The translations under genes were made by a program, and so were the position numbers. Source: Terriglobia bacterium (lineage in GTDB: Bacteria > Acidobacteriota > Terriglobia > Bryobacterales > Bryobacteraceae). From it: a stretch of DNA of 64,000 nt. The notes beneath the pieces are model-generated. The model saw nothing but the letters and a program-made list of their open reading frames with translations. It was not told where the DNA came from and made no database searches. Shown one piece after another: positions 34,804 through 42,207 of the stretch. The stretch spans positions 1 to 64,000 of the forward strand of contig JAIQFE010000009.1 in assembly GCA_020073445.1 (NCBI GenBank), read 5' to 3'. Position 1 is the stretch's first letter. Each line of letters begins with the position of its first letter.

Positions 34804-35655
34804 CTATTTTTTGATGGAGACCTTCACCTGCGCATTCGACCAGCAGCACTGGAAGCCGCGGCCGCCGTCGCCGGTCCAATCGTTGGCAAGCACGTTCAAC
34901 ACGTATTCCCCCGGCTCGCTGAACGTGGCCGTGGTGGACGCTTTGCCGCTGAACACGGGATTCGGCGCGCCCTGCACCGGCGCGCTCTCGATCGTGCTTT
35001 CGATGGGGGGCCGGTCGTTCGCGAAGGTCACGTCGCCGGGCCCCCGGAACTTGCTCCACGTCAGCATGACGGCTGGCGTTCTGGGGCGAGTCGCGCCTGG
35101 GATGACGCTGGCGTCGTCCGCAACCCAGAGATTCAAGGGCACGGGAGTCGATACGTTTCCGGAAAGCGCCTGCGTCTGGCCGCGCGGCCCGTTCGCGAAT
35201 GGACCGTTTTGCGCGAAGCCGATCGAGGGCGGCGTATTGCCGGTAGCATCCTTGAAAGGATTAAGCTCCCATAGCGGATCGAGACCTACGGGGATTTGCG
35301 CGGTCTTGCCGTTGGCGACCAGAGTCCACGTTAGCTTCTTGCCGCCGAAATCCTTCGGCACAGTCACGGTAAACGTCCCCCAGCGCCTTCGGGTAAGGAA
35401 GTGCGTGGGCTGGCCCTGATCGGGACCACCGGGATCGATGTGATTGTCAGGGCCGATCGGGACATCCAGTTCCTGCTTCTGATTCCGGTTGTAGTAACCG
35501 AAAAGAAGGCTGAAGCTGCCATCGGAGTTGGGGAACCATCCTTCATACGCTGGTGTGACGCCTTGGCCGGAGTCGTGTGGCGGCTCGATATAAATCTGCT
35601 GCTGAGCGCACAAACAGGCCGTACCGGCCAGGAAGATTGCGAATATGTACTTCAT
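34804..35655 (-). CDS. Exported beta-rich protein of unknown function
   Basis: 283 residues with a signal peptide (YIFAIFLAGTACLCAQ). The mature part contains IEPPHDSGQGVTPAYEGWFP, SLLFGYYNRNQKQELDVPIG and RRRWGTFTVTVPKDFGGKKL. The last third resembles an Ig-like domain (ASTTATFSEPGEYVLNVLAN) ending GFQCCWSNAQVKVSI. No enzyme motif is seen. Its ATG overlaps the stop of the monooxygenase-like gene by one base (TAATG), showing translational coupling and a shared function. Confidence 0.78.
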   Translation of the reverse strand: MKYIFAIFLAGTACLCAQQQIYIEPPHDSGQGVTPAYEGWFPNSDGSFSLLFGYYNRNQKQELDVPIGPDNHIDPGGPDQGQPTHFLTRRRWGTFTVTVPKDFGGKKLTWTLVANGKTAQIPVGLDPLWELNPFKDATGNTPPSIGFAQNGPFANGPRGQTQALSGNVSTPVPLNLWVADDASVIPGATRPRTPAVMLTWSKFRGPGDVTFANDRPPIESTIESAPVQGAPNPVFSGKASTTATFSEPGEYVLNVLANDWTGDGGRGFQCCWSNAQVKVSIKK

Positions 35656-36944
35656 TACCGAGTCCGATGTTTGGCCACGTAATCCTGATAGTCCTCTTGC
35701 GAAATATAGGTGACGTTGACCCAGGCGTGCGCCATCTCATCCACGGTGCGATCGCCCCAGCCCACCCACTGATTCGGATCCGGATTGTTCTTGTTGTTCG
35801 CGGTATTGTCGTGCGAGGCGACCACATGAATTACCGTGCCCTTGGGCAAAACGGGTGCGTCATCGTCCGCATAGATGTAGTTAATCATCCAGTTGAAGTT
35901 GAAATGATCCACGTAGCTGAGCGTCCGCTTCGTTCCATCCGGAAGGAGCGCTTCCATCAACATGGATTTGCCGCGCAGGTGCATGTGCGGCTGAAAGTTC
36001 TCCAGTCGCGCCGGTTCTTTGAGCGTATAGTAGCCTTCGGTCTGCGTGATGGTGTTCGGAGGGATATCCAAATTGTTCCCGGGTGAGGCCGAAAACAGCG
36101 TCAGCGTGGTCCGATACTGCGGTTCCTGGCCCTTGGGATAGAAGTAAACCGCCAGCTCCACGTGGTCTCGAATCTCCTCACCAACTGCGTGGAGATGCTC
36201 CTCCCACCAGATGCGTGCGCCGGGCAATAGAAGTTTTCCGGTGTTGGGACGGTAGATATCGTAGTTCTTGTTGACCGCCCATTCCATGAGCAAACCTTGG
36301 GTCGCATTGCCGGGAGCGCCATTGTTATTGGCGCCGGGCTCTTCCTGCTGAAGATACGCCAACGCGTGGTGCGTGATCCTGCGACCCGCGGGAGTCGACG
36401 GCCGCATCTCCACCGCGCGAACCCATCGCGGCTCGGTCAGCGGGATTTGTGTGAGCGGCTTGAACCACACGTCCTGTCCGTGGGCCGGCATCGTATAGGG
36501 CTCCGACTTGAGGACCAAATCCGGCGGCCCGAACTGTTTCGAGAGCTGCCAGCCGTCATCTTTCGGCCACTGCTTGGGCGTGGACATATCCTTCGGGTCA
36601 CCGAGAGGCGCGCCGGCGTCGACCCAGCGGGCGATGAGGCTGATCTGTTCGTCACTCAGCGAAATGTCGTTCTGGAAATGCTGGATGCCAACGGTTTTGT
36701 CGAGGTGCCACGGCGGCATGTTGCGCGTAACCACGCGCTGCTTGATGTCCTTGACCCACGGCCGCGTCTCTTCATAGGTCACCAGGGACATCGGCGCCAT
36801 GGATCCGGCGCGGTGGCAGGCCTGGCATTTTTCTTGAAGAATAGGCGCGATGTCCTTGGCGAACGTCGGCGTTTTCGTGCTGAGATCCCCAGCAATCGAA
36901 AGTACAGGAAGGATGACAGCGATCAGCACTGATCTTTTCGTCAT
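35655..36944 (-). CDS. Exported cytochrome c / copper monooxygenase-like (PHM-type) protein
   Basis: 429 residues, signal peptide (VLIAVILPVLSIAGD). One haem c site (C40QACH44). The rest matches the peptidylglycine hydroxylating monooxygenase-like fold. A His pair lies in GRRITHHALAYLQ (H192/H193), further histidines in WWEEHLHAVGEE (H250/H252), the His-x-His pair in FQPHMHLRGKSM (H320/H322) and a methionine in WGDRTVDEMAHAW (M404). That is the complete ligand set for two copper sites. In known PHM these hydroxylate a C-H bond. The haem domain could deliver electrons. It is the first gene of the six-gene operon, downstream of a TAGAAT -10 and the motif at 36963. Confidence 0.82.
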   Translation of the reverse strand: MTKRSVLIAVILPVLSIAGDLSTKTPTFAKDIAPILQEKCQACHRAGSMAPMSLVTYEETRPWVKDIKQRVVTRNMPPWHLDKTVGIQHFQNDISLSDEQISLIARWVDAGAPLGDPKDMSTPKQWPKDDGWQLSKQFGPPDLVLKSEPYTMPAHGQDVWFKPLTQIPLTEPRWVRAVEMRPSTPAGRRITHHALAYLQQEEPGANNNGAPGNATQGLLMEWAVNKNYDIYRPNTGKLLLPGARIWWEEHLHAVGEEIRDHVELAVYFYPKGQEPQYRTTLTLFSASPGNNLDIPPNTITQTEGYYTLKEPARLENFQPHMHLRGKSMLMEALLPDGTKRTLSYVDHFNFNWMINYIYADDDAPVLPKGTVIHVVASHDNTANNKNNPDPNQWVGWGDRTVDEMAHAWVNVTYISQEDYQDYVAKHRTR

Positions 36945-36962
36945 ATGCGCTCCTCGTAGGAA

Positions 36963-36976
36963 ACCTGTCGACCGGT
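36963..36976. promoter_or_regulatory. Candidate operator, site 1
   Basis: ACCTGTCGACCGGT; its reverse complement ACCGGTCGACAGGT matches site 2 (38707-38720) at 12 of 14 positions. It lies just downstream of a TAGAAT (minus strand, 36981-36986) and upstream of the ATG at 36944, a position where a repressor would block transcription of the monooxygenase/PQQ operon. Confidence 0.5.
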
Positions 36977-37036
36977 AGGTATTCTATCACGAACGGGACG
37001 CGAGCAAAGGGTTAGGGAGGAAATATCGTCCCCTTT

Positions 37037-37324
37037 TTAGGGGCGGGGTTTCCAGCGGTAGCCGTCCTCAAACTCGATTCCCAGAAGGTAGTTCGTGGGA
37101 CCCGCCACGCAACTTCTCACCTTGCCGACCAACTCCTGGTCCTGGTAGCCGAGGGTGAGTATGGTTCCGACCTTCACGGGGTGCAGGGCGCGTACCGATG
37201 CGCCCGAGCGGGAGATATCCGCCAGGTCCGCTGAGCCCTGCTGTTTTTCGCCAGTCTGATCCGTCCAGCTGAGGCTTGCGGTATCCGCGACTGGGACTCG
37301 GACGTCAAAACGCCTGTCAATCAT
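37037..37324 (-). CDS. PilZ-domain protein
   Basis: 95 residues, a stand-alone PilZ domain with the RR motif near the start (MIDRRFDVRVP), the DxSxxG motif (LADISRSGASVR) and the ending YLLGIEFEDG. PilZ domains bind cyclic-di-GMP through these arginines and the serine/glycine turn. It is monocistronic or lightly linked to the NHL gene upstream. The process it controls is not evident. Confidence 0.88.
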   Translation of the reverse strand: MIDRRFDVRVPVADTASLSWTDQTGEKQQGSADLADISRSGASVRALHPVKVGTILTLGYQDQELVGKVRSCVAGPTNYLLGIEFEDGYRWKPRP

Positions 37325-37375
37325 GACAAACGTCCTATCGGCCGGGAAAAGCGGAAAATTTAGGGTCGCCTGACG

Positions 37376-38668
37376 TTAGTTCTTCTTCGGCCACACGACT
37401 CCCTGGTCCTTCTTGGTGACCGCCGCGAGCCCTTTGTAGACGAACTTCTGCACGCGCTGGCCGCGATAGGTTTCCGTAGTAAAGATGTTTCCCTTGGAGT
37501 CCGTGGCGATGCTATGGACCGCGTAGAACTGGCCGGGCTGGCGGCCGCCGTCGCCGAAACTGGTCAGGATCTCCAGCGTGTCGCGCAGCATGATGTAAAT
37601 CTTCTCGTTCGCTCCATCCACCAGATACATGTACTTCTGCTGCGGGTCCTTCGAGAACGCGATGTCCCACGCGGAACCGTCGCCGAGCGTGTTCTTCGCG
37701 ATGAAGGTTTCCTTGACGAAGGTCCCGTCTGGTTTGAAGACTTGAATGCGGTCGTTGACGCGGTCGCAGACGTAAAGCAGGTTATCGTTTGAAAGCTCAG
37801 CGCAGTGGACCGGGTTGCGGAACTGCTGCGCGGGCGGAGCATCGGGCCGATAGGGTCCAAGATTCGTATCGTCGGGCTTGTTGCCGTAGGCGCCCCAGTG
37901 GCGTTTGTATTTGCCGGTGTCGGCATCGAACACGATCACGCGCTTGTTGCCGTAGCCGTCGGCGATGTACAGCTCGTTGGTCTTGGGATCGACGAAGATT
38001 TTCGCAGGCAGGCCGAGGTTCTCGACGTCGTTGCTGCCTTGGCTGGCGCCCGGCTTGCCGATCGCCATCAGGAATTTGCCTTCCTGGGTGAACTTCAGCA
38101 CCATGCTGTCGTGATAGCGCGGCGGCCCGCCGGGAGCGGCCTTCGCTTTAGCGGCCTGCTTGGCCTGCGTGGCCGCGGCGCCTGGAGCAGCGTTGCCCGC
38201 GGACTCGGCGGTGGCAGGCGCGTTCGCGGTGCGGCCGTTGCCGCCGATCCACACGTTGCCTTTGTAATCGACCGTGATGCCGTGGTTCGACGCGGGCCAC
38301 TCATATCCCGGGCCGTCCTCGCCTCCCCAACTGCTGAGCAAATTTCCTTCTTCGTCGAACTCGAGAACGGCGGGCGCGGGCTTGCAACACTCGGCGCGAT
38401 TGGTGGCGGCGTAAGTTTCCATCGCCTCGAGCGAGCCGGCGCGATGAATGATCCAAATGTGATCCTTGCTATCGACCGACACGCCGATGGTGTTGCCCTG
38501 GACCCAGTGATTGGGCAGCGGCTTGGGCCACATTGGATCGACTTCGAACCGGGGCGCCTGGACGCCGGCGGCTTCCACGGTGGTTTTCTTCTCCAGTAGG
38601 CCGGACCCGACTCCGAGTGCCGCTACTACTGCGATGAACGCAAGACCGATCACGAGATTACGTTTCAT
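37376..38668 (-). CDS. Exported NHL-repeat propeller, amidating-lyase (PAL)-like
   Basis: 430 residues with a signal peptide (NLVIGLAFIAVVAALGVGSG). Six-bladed propeller with NHL repeats such as LYIADGYGNKRVIVFDADTG and LYVCDRVNDRIQVFKPDG. Histidines occur at equivalent loop positions in three blades (SNHGITVD, NPVHCAEL, YAVHSIATD), as for the zinc-binding histidines of peptidyl-alpha-hydroxyglycine lyase. An Ala/Pro-rich insert of about 35 residues (about 145-185) lies in one loop. The gene is divergent from the second NHL gene, and the motif at 38707 touches a TTGACT -35 on its strand. Confidence 0.8.
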   Translation of the reverse strand: MKRNLVIGLAFIAVVAALGVGSGLLEKKTTVEAAGVQAPRFEVDPMWPKPLPNHWVQGNTIGVSVDSKDHIWIIHRAGSLEAMETYAATNRAECCKPAPAVLEFDEEGNLLSSWGGEDGPGYEWPASNHGITVDYKGNVWIGGNGRTANAPATAESAGNAAPGAAATQAKQAAKAKAAPGGPPRYHDSMVLKFTQEGKFLMAIGKPGASQGSNDVENLGLPAKIFVDPKTNELYIADGYGNKRVIVFDADTGKYKRHWGAYGNKPDDTNLGPYRPDAPPAQQFRNPVHCAELSNDNLLYVCDRVNDRIQVFKPDGTFVKETFIAKNTLGDGSAWDIAFSKDPQQKYMYLVDGANEKIYIMLRDTLEILTSFGDGGRQPGQFYAVHSIATDSKGNIFTTETYRGQRVQKFVYKGLAAVTKKDQGVVWPKKN

Positions 38669-38706
38669 GTTCCGCTGATGCTATCACGCTCCAAAGAACG
38701 CAGTCA

Positions 38707-38720
38707 ACCTATCGACAGGT
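38707..38720. promoter_or_regulatory. Candidate operator, site 2
   Basis: ACCTATCGACAGGT, an imperfect palindrome (ACCT...AGGT) in the gap between the divergent NHL genes. It touches TTGACT (minus strand, 38702-38707), a good -35, and lies 23 bp before the ATG at 38744. It matches site 1 at 12 of 14 positions. Confidence 0.5.
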
Positions 38721-38743
38721 AAACTATGTTGTAATGTTTGGTC

Positions 38744-39736
38744 ATGAAAACCGTCGTGATCCTGGTGACGATTAGCGTTGCGATCGGCGCGAGCGTTTTC
38801 GCGCAAGACAACTCCAAACCCAATCCGTATCGGACCATCGAGAACTGGGCCAAGCTGCCGGATGGAAGGTCGTGGGGCTCGACCAGTGCGGTGGATATCG
38901 ATCGCGACGGCAGAAGCGTCTGGGTCGCCGAACGATGCGGCGCGAACAGCTGCGCCGGGAAGGCCGACGATTCCGTCCTGCACTTCGATGCCTCGGGCAA
39001 GCTGATCAAGAGCTTCGGATCGGGCATGTTTCTTTTCCCGCACGGCATTGCGGTCGACAAGGACGACAACGTCTGGATTACCGACGGCCAGTCGGCGAAC
39101 GGCAAGGGATTTACCGTCGTCAAGTTCAGCCCGGACGGAAAAGTCCGGATGACGCTGGACTACGCGTTTAATCAACCCAACGATGTCGCCATCGCGCCGA
39201 ACGGGGACATTTTTGTCTCCGAAGGGCATACGCCGATGATGGGCTCGGCGCAGATCCTGAAGTTCAACAAGGATGGGAAGTTCCTCATGAAGTGGGGAAA
39301 GCACGGGTCGGGGCCAGGCGAGTTCGAAGTGCCGCACACGCTGGCGTTCGATTCGCGGGGACGGCTGTTTGTCGGCGACCGCGCGAACAATCGCATCCAG
39401 ATTTTCGACCAGGATGGAAAATATCTCGATCAGTGGAAGCAGTTCTCGCGGCCGAGCGGAATATTTGTCGACAAGAACGATATTCTCTACGTCACCGATT
39501 CGGAGTCGACCGACAAGGAAGGCTACGGCTACAATCCCGGCTGGAAGCGAGGCATCCGGATCGGCAGCGTGAAGGACGGTATAGTGACGGCGTTCATTCC
39601 CGATCCACTGGTTCCCACGGGCACACTTCCAGCGACGAGCGCGGCGGAGGGAGTCGCGGTCGATAAGGACGGCGTGGTTTACGGCGCGGAAGTGGGTTCG
39701 AAATCTCTGAAACGATACGTTAAGGCTGCGAAGTAG
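38744..39736 (+). CDS. Exported NHL-repeat propeller, amidating-lyase-like
   Basis: About 330 residues from ATG 38744, signal peptide (TVVILVTISVAIGASVFAQ). NHL repeats include LFPHGIAVDKDDNVWITDG and VPHTLAFDSRGRLFVGDRAN with NRIQIFDQDGKYL. Two blades carry the loop histidine while the corresponding third loop reads SAAEGVAVD, so a full zinc site as in PAL is doubtful. It may be a binding or catalytically altered paralogue of 37376-38668. Its end overlaps the end of the tandem TetR gene by 17 bp (convergent). Confidence 0.8.
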   Translation: MKTVVILVTISVAIGASVFAQDNSKPNPYRTIENWAKLPDGRSWGSTSAVDIDRDGRSVWVAERCGANSCAGKADDSVLHFDASGKLIKSFGSGMFLFPHGIAVDKDDNVWITDGQSANGKGFTVVKFSPDGKVRMTLDYAFNQPNDVAIAPNGDIFVSEGHTPMMGSAQILKFNKDGKFLMKWGKHGSGPGEFEVPHTLAFDSRGRLFVGDRANNRIQIFDQDGKYLDQWKQFSRPSGIFVDKNDILYVTDSESTDKEGYGYNPGWKRGIRIGSVKDGIVTAFIPDPLVPTGTLPATSAAEGVAVDKDGVVYGAEVGSKSLKRYVKAAK

Positions 39737-41009
39737 CGCCCGCGGGTCGGGCCCCACCTAAGAAGAGCGCTCCCAGGAGCCGGCCGAGCTGATGGGGCGA
39801 GAGCGGTCCGCCGCGCCGGTACCAAATCATCACGCGGTTCATGATCCCGAGTAAAATGAGGCTCAGGTATTTGGCCTCGATGTCTTTGCGCACCACTCCC
39901 GCGTCCTGCGCCTCCCGCAAAACGGAGCGCACCATGTTTTCGTAGTCGTCGCGCAGTTTCATGATTTGGCCGAATCGCTCTTCCGAGAGAGCGTGCATTT
40001 CCGTGAAGGTGGTGGAATGCTCGGCTTCGTCCCGCAAAAGACTTTCGATGTGGGTGCAAATCAGAGTTTGCAAGCGCTCCAGAGGATCGGGGACCTCCCG
40101 GATCGCCGTCTCGACGTCGTCCCGAATTTGCGTGAGCGAGGACTGGCAAATGAGGAACAGCAGATCCTCTTTGCTTTCGACGTGATAGTAGAGCGTAGCT
40201 TTCTGAATGCCGAGAAGTTTCGCGACTTCGCGCGTGCTGGTGGCGGTGTAACCCTTGCGTGAGAAGAGCCCGACGGCGGCATCGAGCGCGCGGGTGAGCG
40301 CCGGTTTGTCCGTCGCAGTCGCTGTCTTGCGGGCACGCGCGGGTTTCTTGTCACCTTCACTCTGGCGCGCGCTGAGGTCTGGAAGCGCCAGCCGGGCGCG
40401 CAGCTCGGGCGTCGCCGCGCCGTCGAGGAACACTTTCGTGAAGATGTCAGCCAAGTCATCTTCCGTGAGAGCCTTCCCTTTGCGGAACCATAACGAGGCA
40501 TGGTTCAGGATGCTCATCAGTTCCAGGTTCAGATATTTGGCTGGCACGTCGCTTCGTATCGCGTCCGCAGCTTGCGCATCTTTCAGGATGGACCGGGAGA
40601 ACTGCTCGTATTTATCGCGCAATGCCAGCACTTCCGTACGGTGGCGCGCGGAAAGCGACCGCAACTCCGTGAGCTGGGTTACGTTGCGCTGCTGAAATCG
40701 CAGCAGAGTAGTGAGGTGAGCGTGGATGAGGGACCTGATTCGATCCGATGGACGCCCCACTTGGGCGACTTCGGAGGGAACTTGCTCAACAAACGGCTCG
40801 AGCGAGGAGACGCAGATGCGATAGAGCAGGTCCTCCTTGTTCGCGATGTGGTGGTACAGCGATGCCTGTTGAACGCCGAAGGCGGCAGCGATCTCGCGCG
40901 TGGTGGTCGCGGCATACCCTTGACGCCAGAAAAGCTCGGCAGCGGTGTCAAAGAGCCGGTCGATAGTCGGGTTCTCAGAAGAGGAGGAAGAAGAGGAGGT
41001 GAGTTTCAT
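39720..41009 (-). CDS. Tandem TetR-TetR fused transcription regulator
   Basis: About 429 residues made of two complete TetR-type units. Unit 1 has its HTH at about residues 12-62 (LFWRQGYAATTTREIAAAFG, QQASLYHHIANKEDLL) and a helical ligand domain to about 205. A basic, flexible linker follows (KKPARARKTATATDKP). Unit 2 has its HTH at about 236-286 (LFSRKGYTATSTREVAKLLG, QKATLYYHVESKEDLL) and a second ligand domain with LSLILLGIMNRVMIWYRRGG. The two units are clearly homologous to each other. As TetR proteins act as dimers, one chain could form a pseudo-dimer. An in-frame GTG at 41021 would add four residues. It probably controls the neighbouring operons via sites 36963 and 38707, which is inference. 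Confidence 0.9.
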   Translation of the reverse strand: MKLTSSSSSSSENPTIDRLFDTAAELFWRQGYAATTTREIAAAFGVQQASLYHHIANKEDLLYRICVSSLEPFVEQVPSEVAQVGRPSDRIRSLIHAHLTTLLRFQQRNVTQLTELRSLSARHRTEVLALRDKYEQFSRSILKDAQAADAIRSDVPAKYLNLELMSILNHASLWFRKGKALTEDDLADIFTKVFLDGAATPELRARLALPDLSARQSEGDKKPARARKTATATDKPALTRALDAAVGLFSRKGYTATSTREVAKLLGIQKATLYYHVESKEDLLFLICQSSLTQIRDDVETAIREVPDPLERLQTLICTHIESLLRDEAEHSTTFTEMHALSEERFGQIMKLRDDYENMVRSVLREAQDAGVVRKDIEAKYLSLILLGIMNRVMIWYRRGGPLSPHQLGRLLGALFLGGARPAGATSQP

Positions 41010-41125
41010 GGGCCGGAGCACCCGAGCTGGTAGATTTCATTATCCCTGGGTTGCCCGTATTTGAGTTTAAGGATGGTTCTGCTTATTGGGGGCCAAGCAG
41101 AAACAATCTATGCTAAGAATGTTTT

Positions 41126-41596
41126 GTGAGCACTTCGCGCACCATGCCCGGCGGGTTTGCCGATCGAGCCGCTCTTGAGAAAGGGCAGAATGGCCGAGCT
41201 CTCTGCCGCTGGTGCAATCTGGAAGTCCCCGCGCGCCGTTTCACATTCTGCTCCGATTGGTGCGTCCATGAATGGCGCCTCCGCACGGATCCCGGCTATT
41301 TGAGGGAGCAGGTATTCGCGCGCGATAAGGGCGTGTGCGCCATTTGCCGGGTCGATTGCCGCGCGGCGTATTTCGATCTGAAGCGGGCCCGTGGGACCCA
41401 TCGGCAAAAGCTGCTCGCGCGCTGGGGGCTAAAGCGGATTAGCCGTAAAACGCTGTGGGACGCGGATCATATCGTTCCCGTGGTCGAGGGCGGCGGCGAA
41501 TGCGATCTGGAGAATATCCGATCGTTGTGCCTGATCTGCCACCGCCGCCAAACTTCAGAGCTGCGCGTTCGTCTGGCCGCCGCGCAATCCGGCTAG
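41126..41596 (+). CDS. HNH endonuclease
   Basis: 156 residues. A Cys-rich N-terminal part (CRWCNLEVPARRFTFCSDWC) may bind zinc. The HNH core is RDKGVCAICRVDC, then WDADHIVPVVEGGGECDLEN and IRSLCLICHRRQT, giving the catalytic DH, N and H residues and four zinc-binding cysteines. GTG 41126 is used; ATG 41144 is an alternative. No modification or restriction partner is nearby, so it may be a repair-type or orphan nuclease. Confidence 0.88.
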   Translation: MSTSRTMPGGFADRAALEKGQNGRALCRWCNLEVPARRFTFCSDWCVHEWRLRTDPGYLREQVFARDKGVCAICRVDCRAAYFDLKRARGTHRQKLLARWGLKRISRKTLWDADHIVPVVEGGGECDLENIRSLCLICHRRQTSELRVRLAAAQSG

Positions 41597-42066
41597 TAAG
41601 GATAGTAAGGGTCGTAGGAGCAGGCTGGGTCCGGAATCCAGTTGCCCCATTGATCGTAGTAGCCGCTCGGGCAGGTGTTGCCGTAATAGGAAGGTGCGTA
41701 GTAGCCGTCGCCGTAATAATACGGGCCGCTGGAGTATCCGAAATACGCTCCGCCCCCACTACGATAGCCGCCCCGATAGCCGCGATCATGGTCGCGATCT
41801 CCTCCACGGTATTCGCGGCCTCGCTCGCCGCCGGAGTATCCGCGCTGGCCTCCGGAATTCCCACGCTGTCCGCCTGAGAAGGATCGTCCTCCTCCGCCGC
41901 CGCCACCCCCACGCGATCCTGAGAAACTTCGGCCGCCACCCGATGATCCGTGGCCGCCAGAGGAGTGCCCCCCGCCGCCGCCGCGATTCTGAGCAAAGGT
42001 AACGCTTGGAGCGATCATCATCAGGGCGCCGGTCAACAATGTCACGGGTATCAGACTGAGTTTCAT
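41593..42066 (-). CDS. Exported Gly/Ser/Tyr-rich protein
   Basis: 157 residues from ATG 42066 with GGGAGG nine bases upstream. Signal peptide (LSLIPVTLLTGALMMIAPSV) then a low-complexity Gly/Ser/Arg region and a Tyr-rich C-terminus (SGPYYYGDGYYAPSYYG) ending in PACSYDPYYPY. Such proteins are often surface or envelope components; no specific function can be assigned. Its stop overlaps the end of the HNH gene by 4 bp (convergent). Confidence 0.75.
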   Translation of the reverse strand: MKLSLIPVTLLTGALMMIAPSVTFAQNRGGGGGHSSGGHGSSGGGRSFSGSRGGGGGGGGRSFSGGQRGNSGGQRGYSGGERGREYRGGDRDHDRGYRGGYRSGGGAYFGYSSGPYYYGDGYYAPSYYGNTCPSGYYDQWGNWIPDPACSYDPYYPY

Positions 42067-42207
42067 AAGAACCTCCCAGTTCCGCTTCCCTAAGGGGCAC
42101 TCGGATGGCCAAATACAAGTCACTGATAATGCGGGCTTATTCCGGCCGGGAGCTGGCCGTTTACCACCGCTGGTTGGTTGCCCTGGGCCGCTCTGCTAGC
42201 TTGGAAG

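Noticed and set aside
37028-37040. CCCCTTTTTAGGGG as a terminator of the PilZ gene
   Set aside because: The stem would be only four base pairs and overlaps the stop codon; too weak to call.
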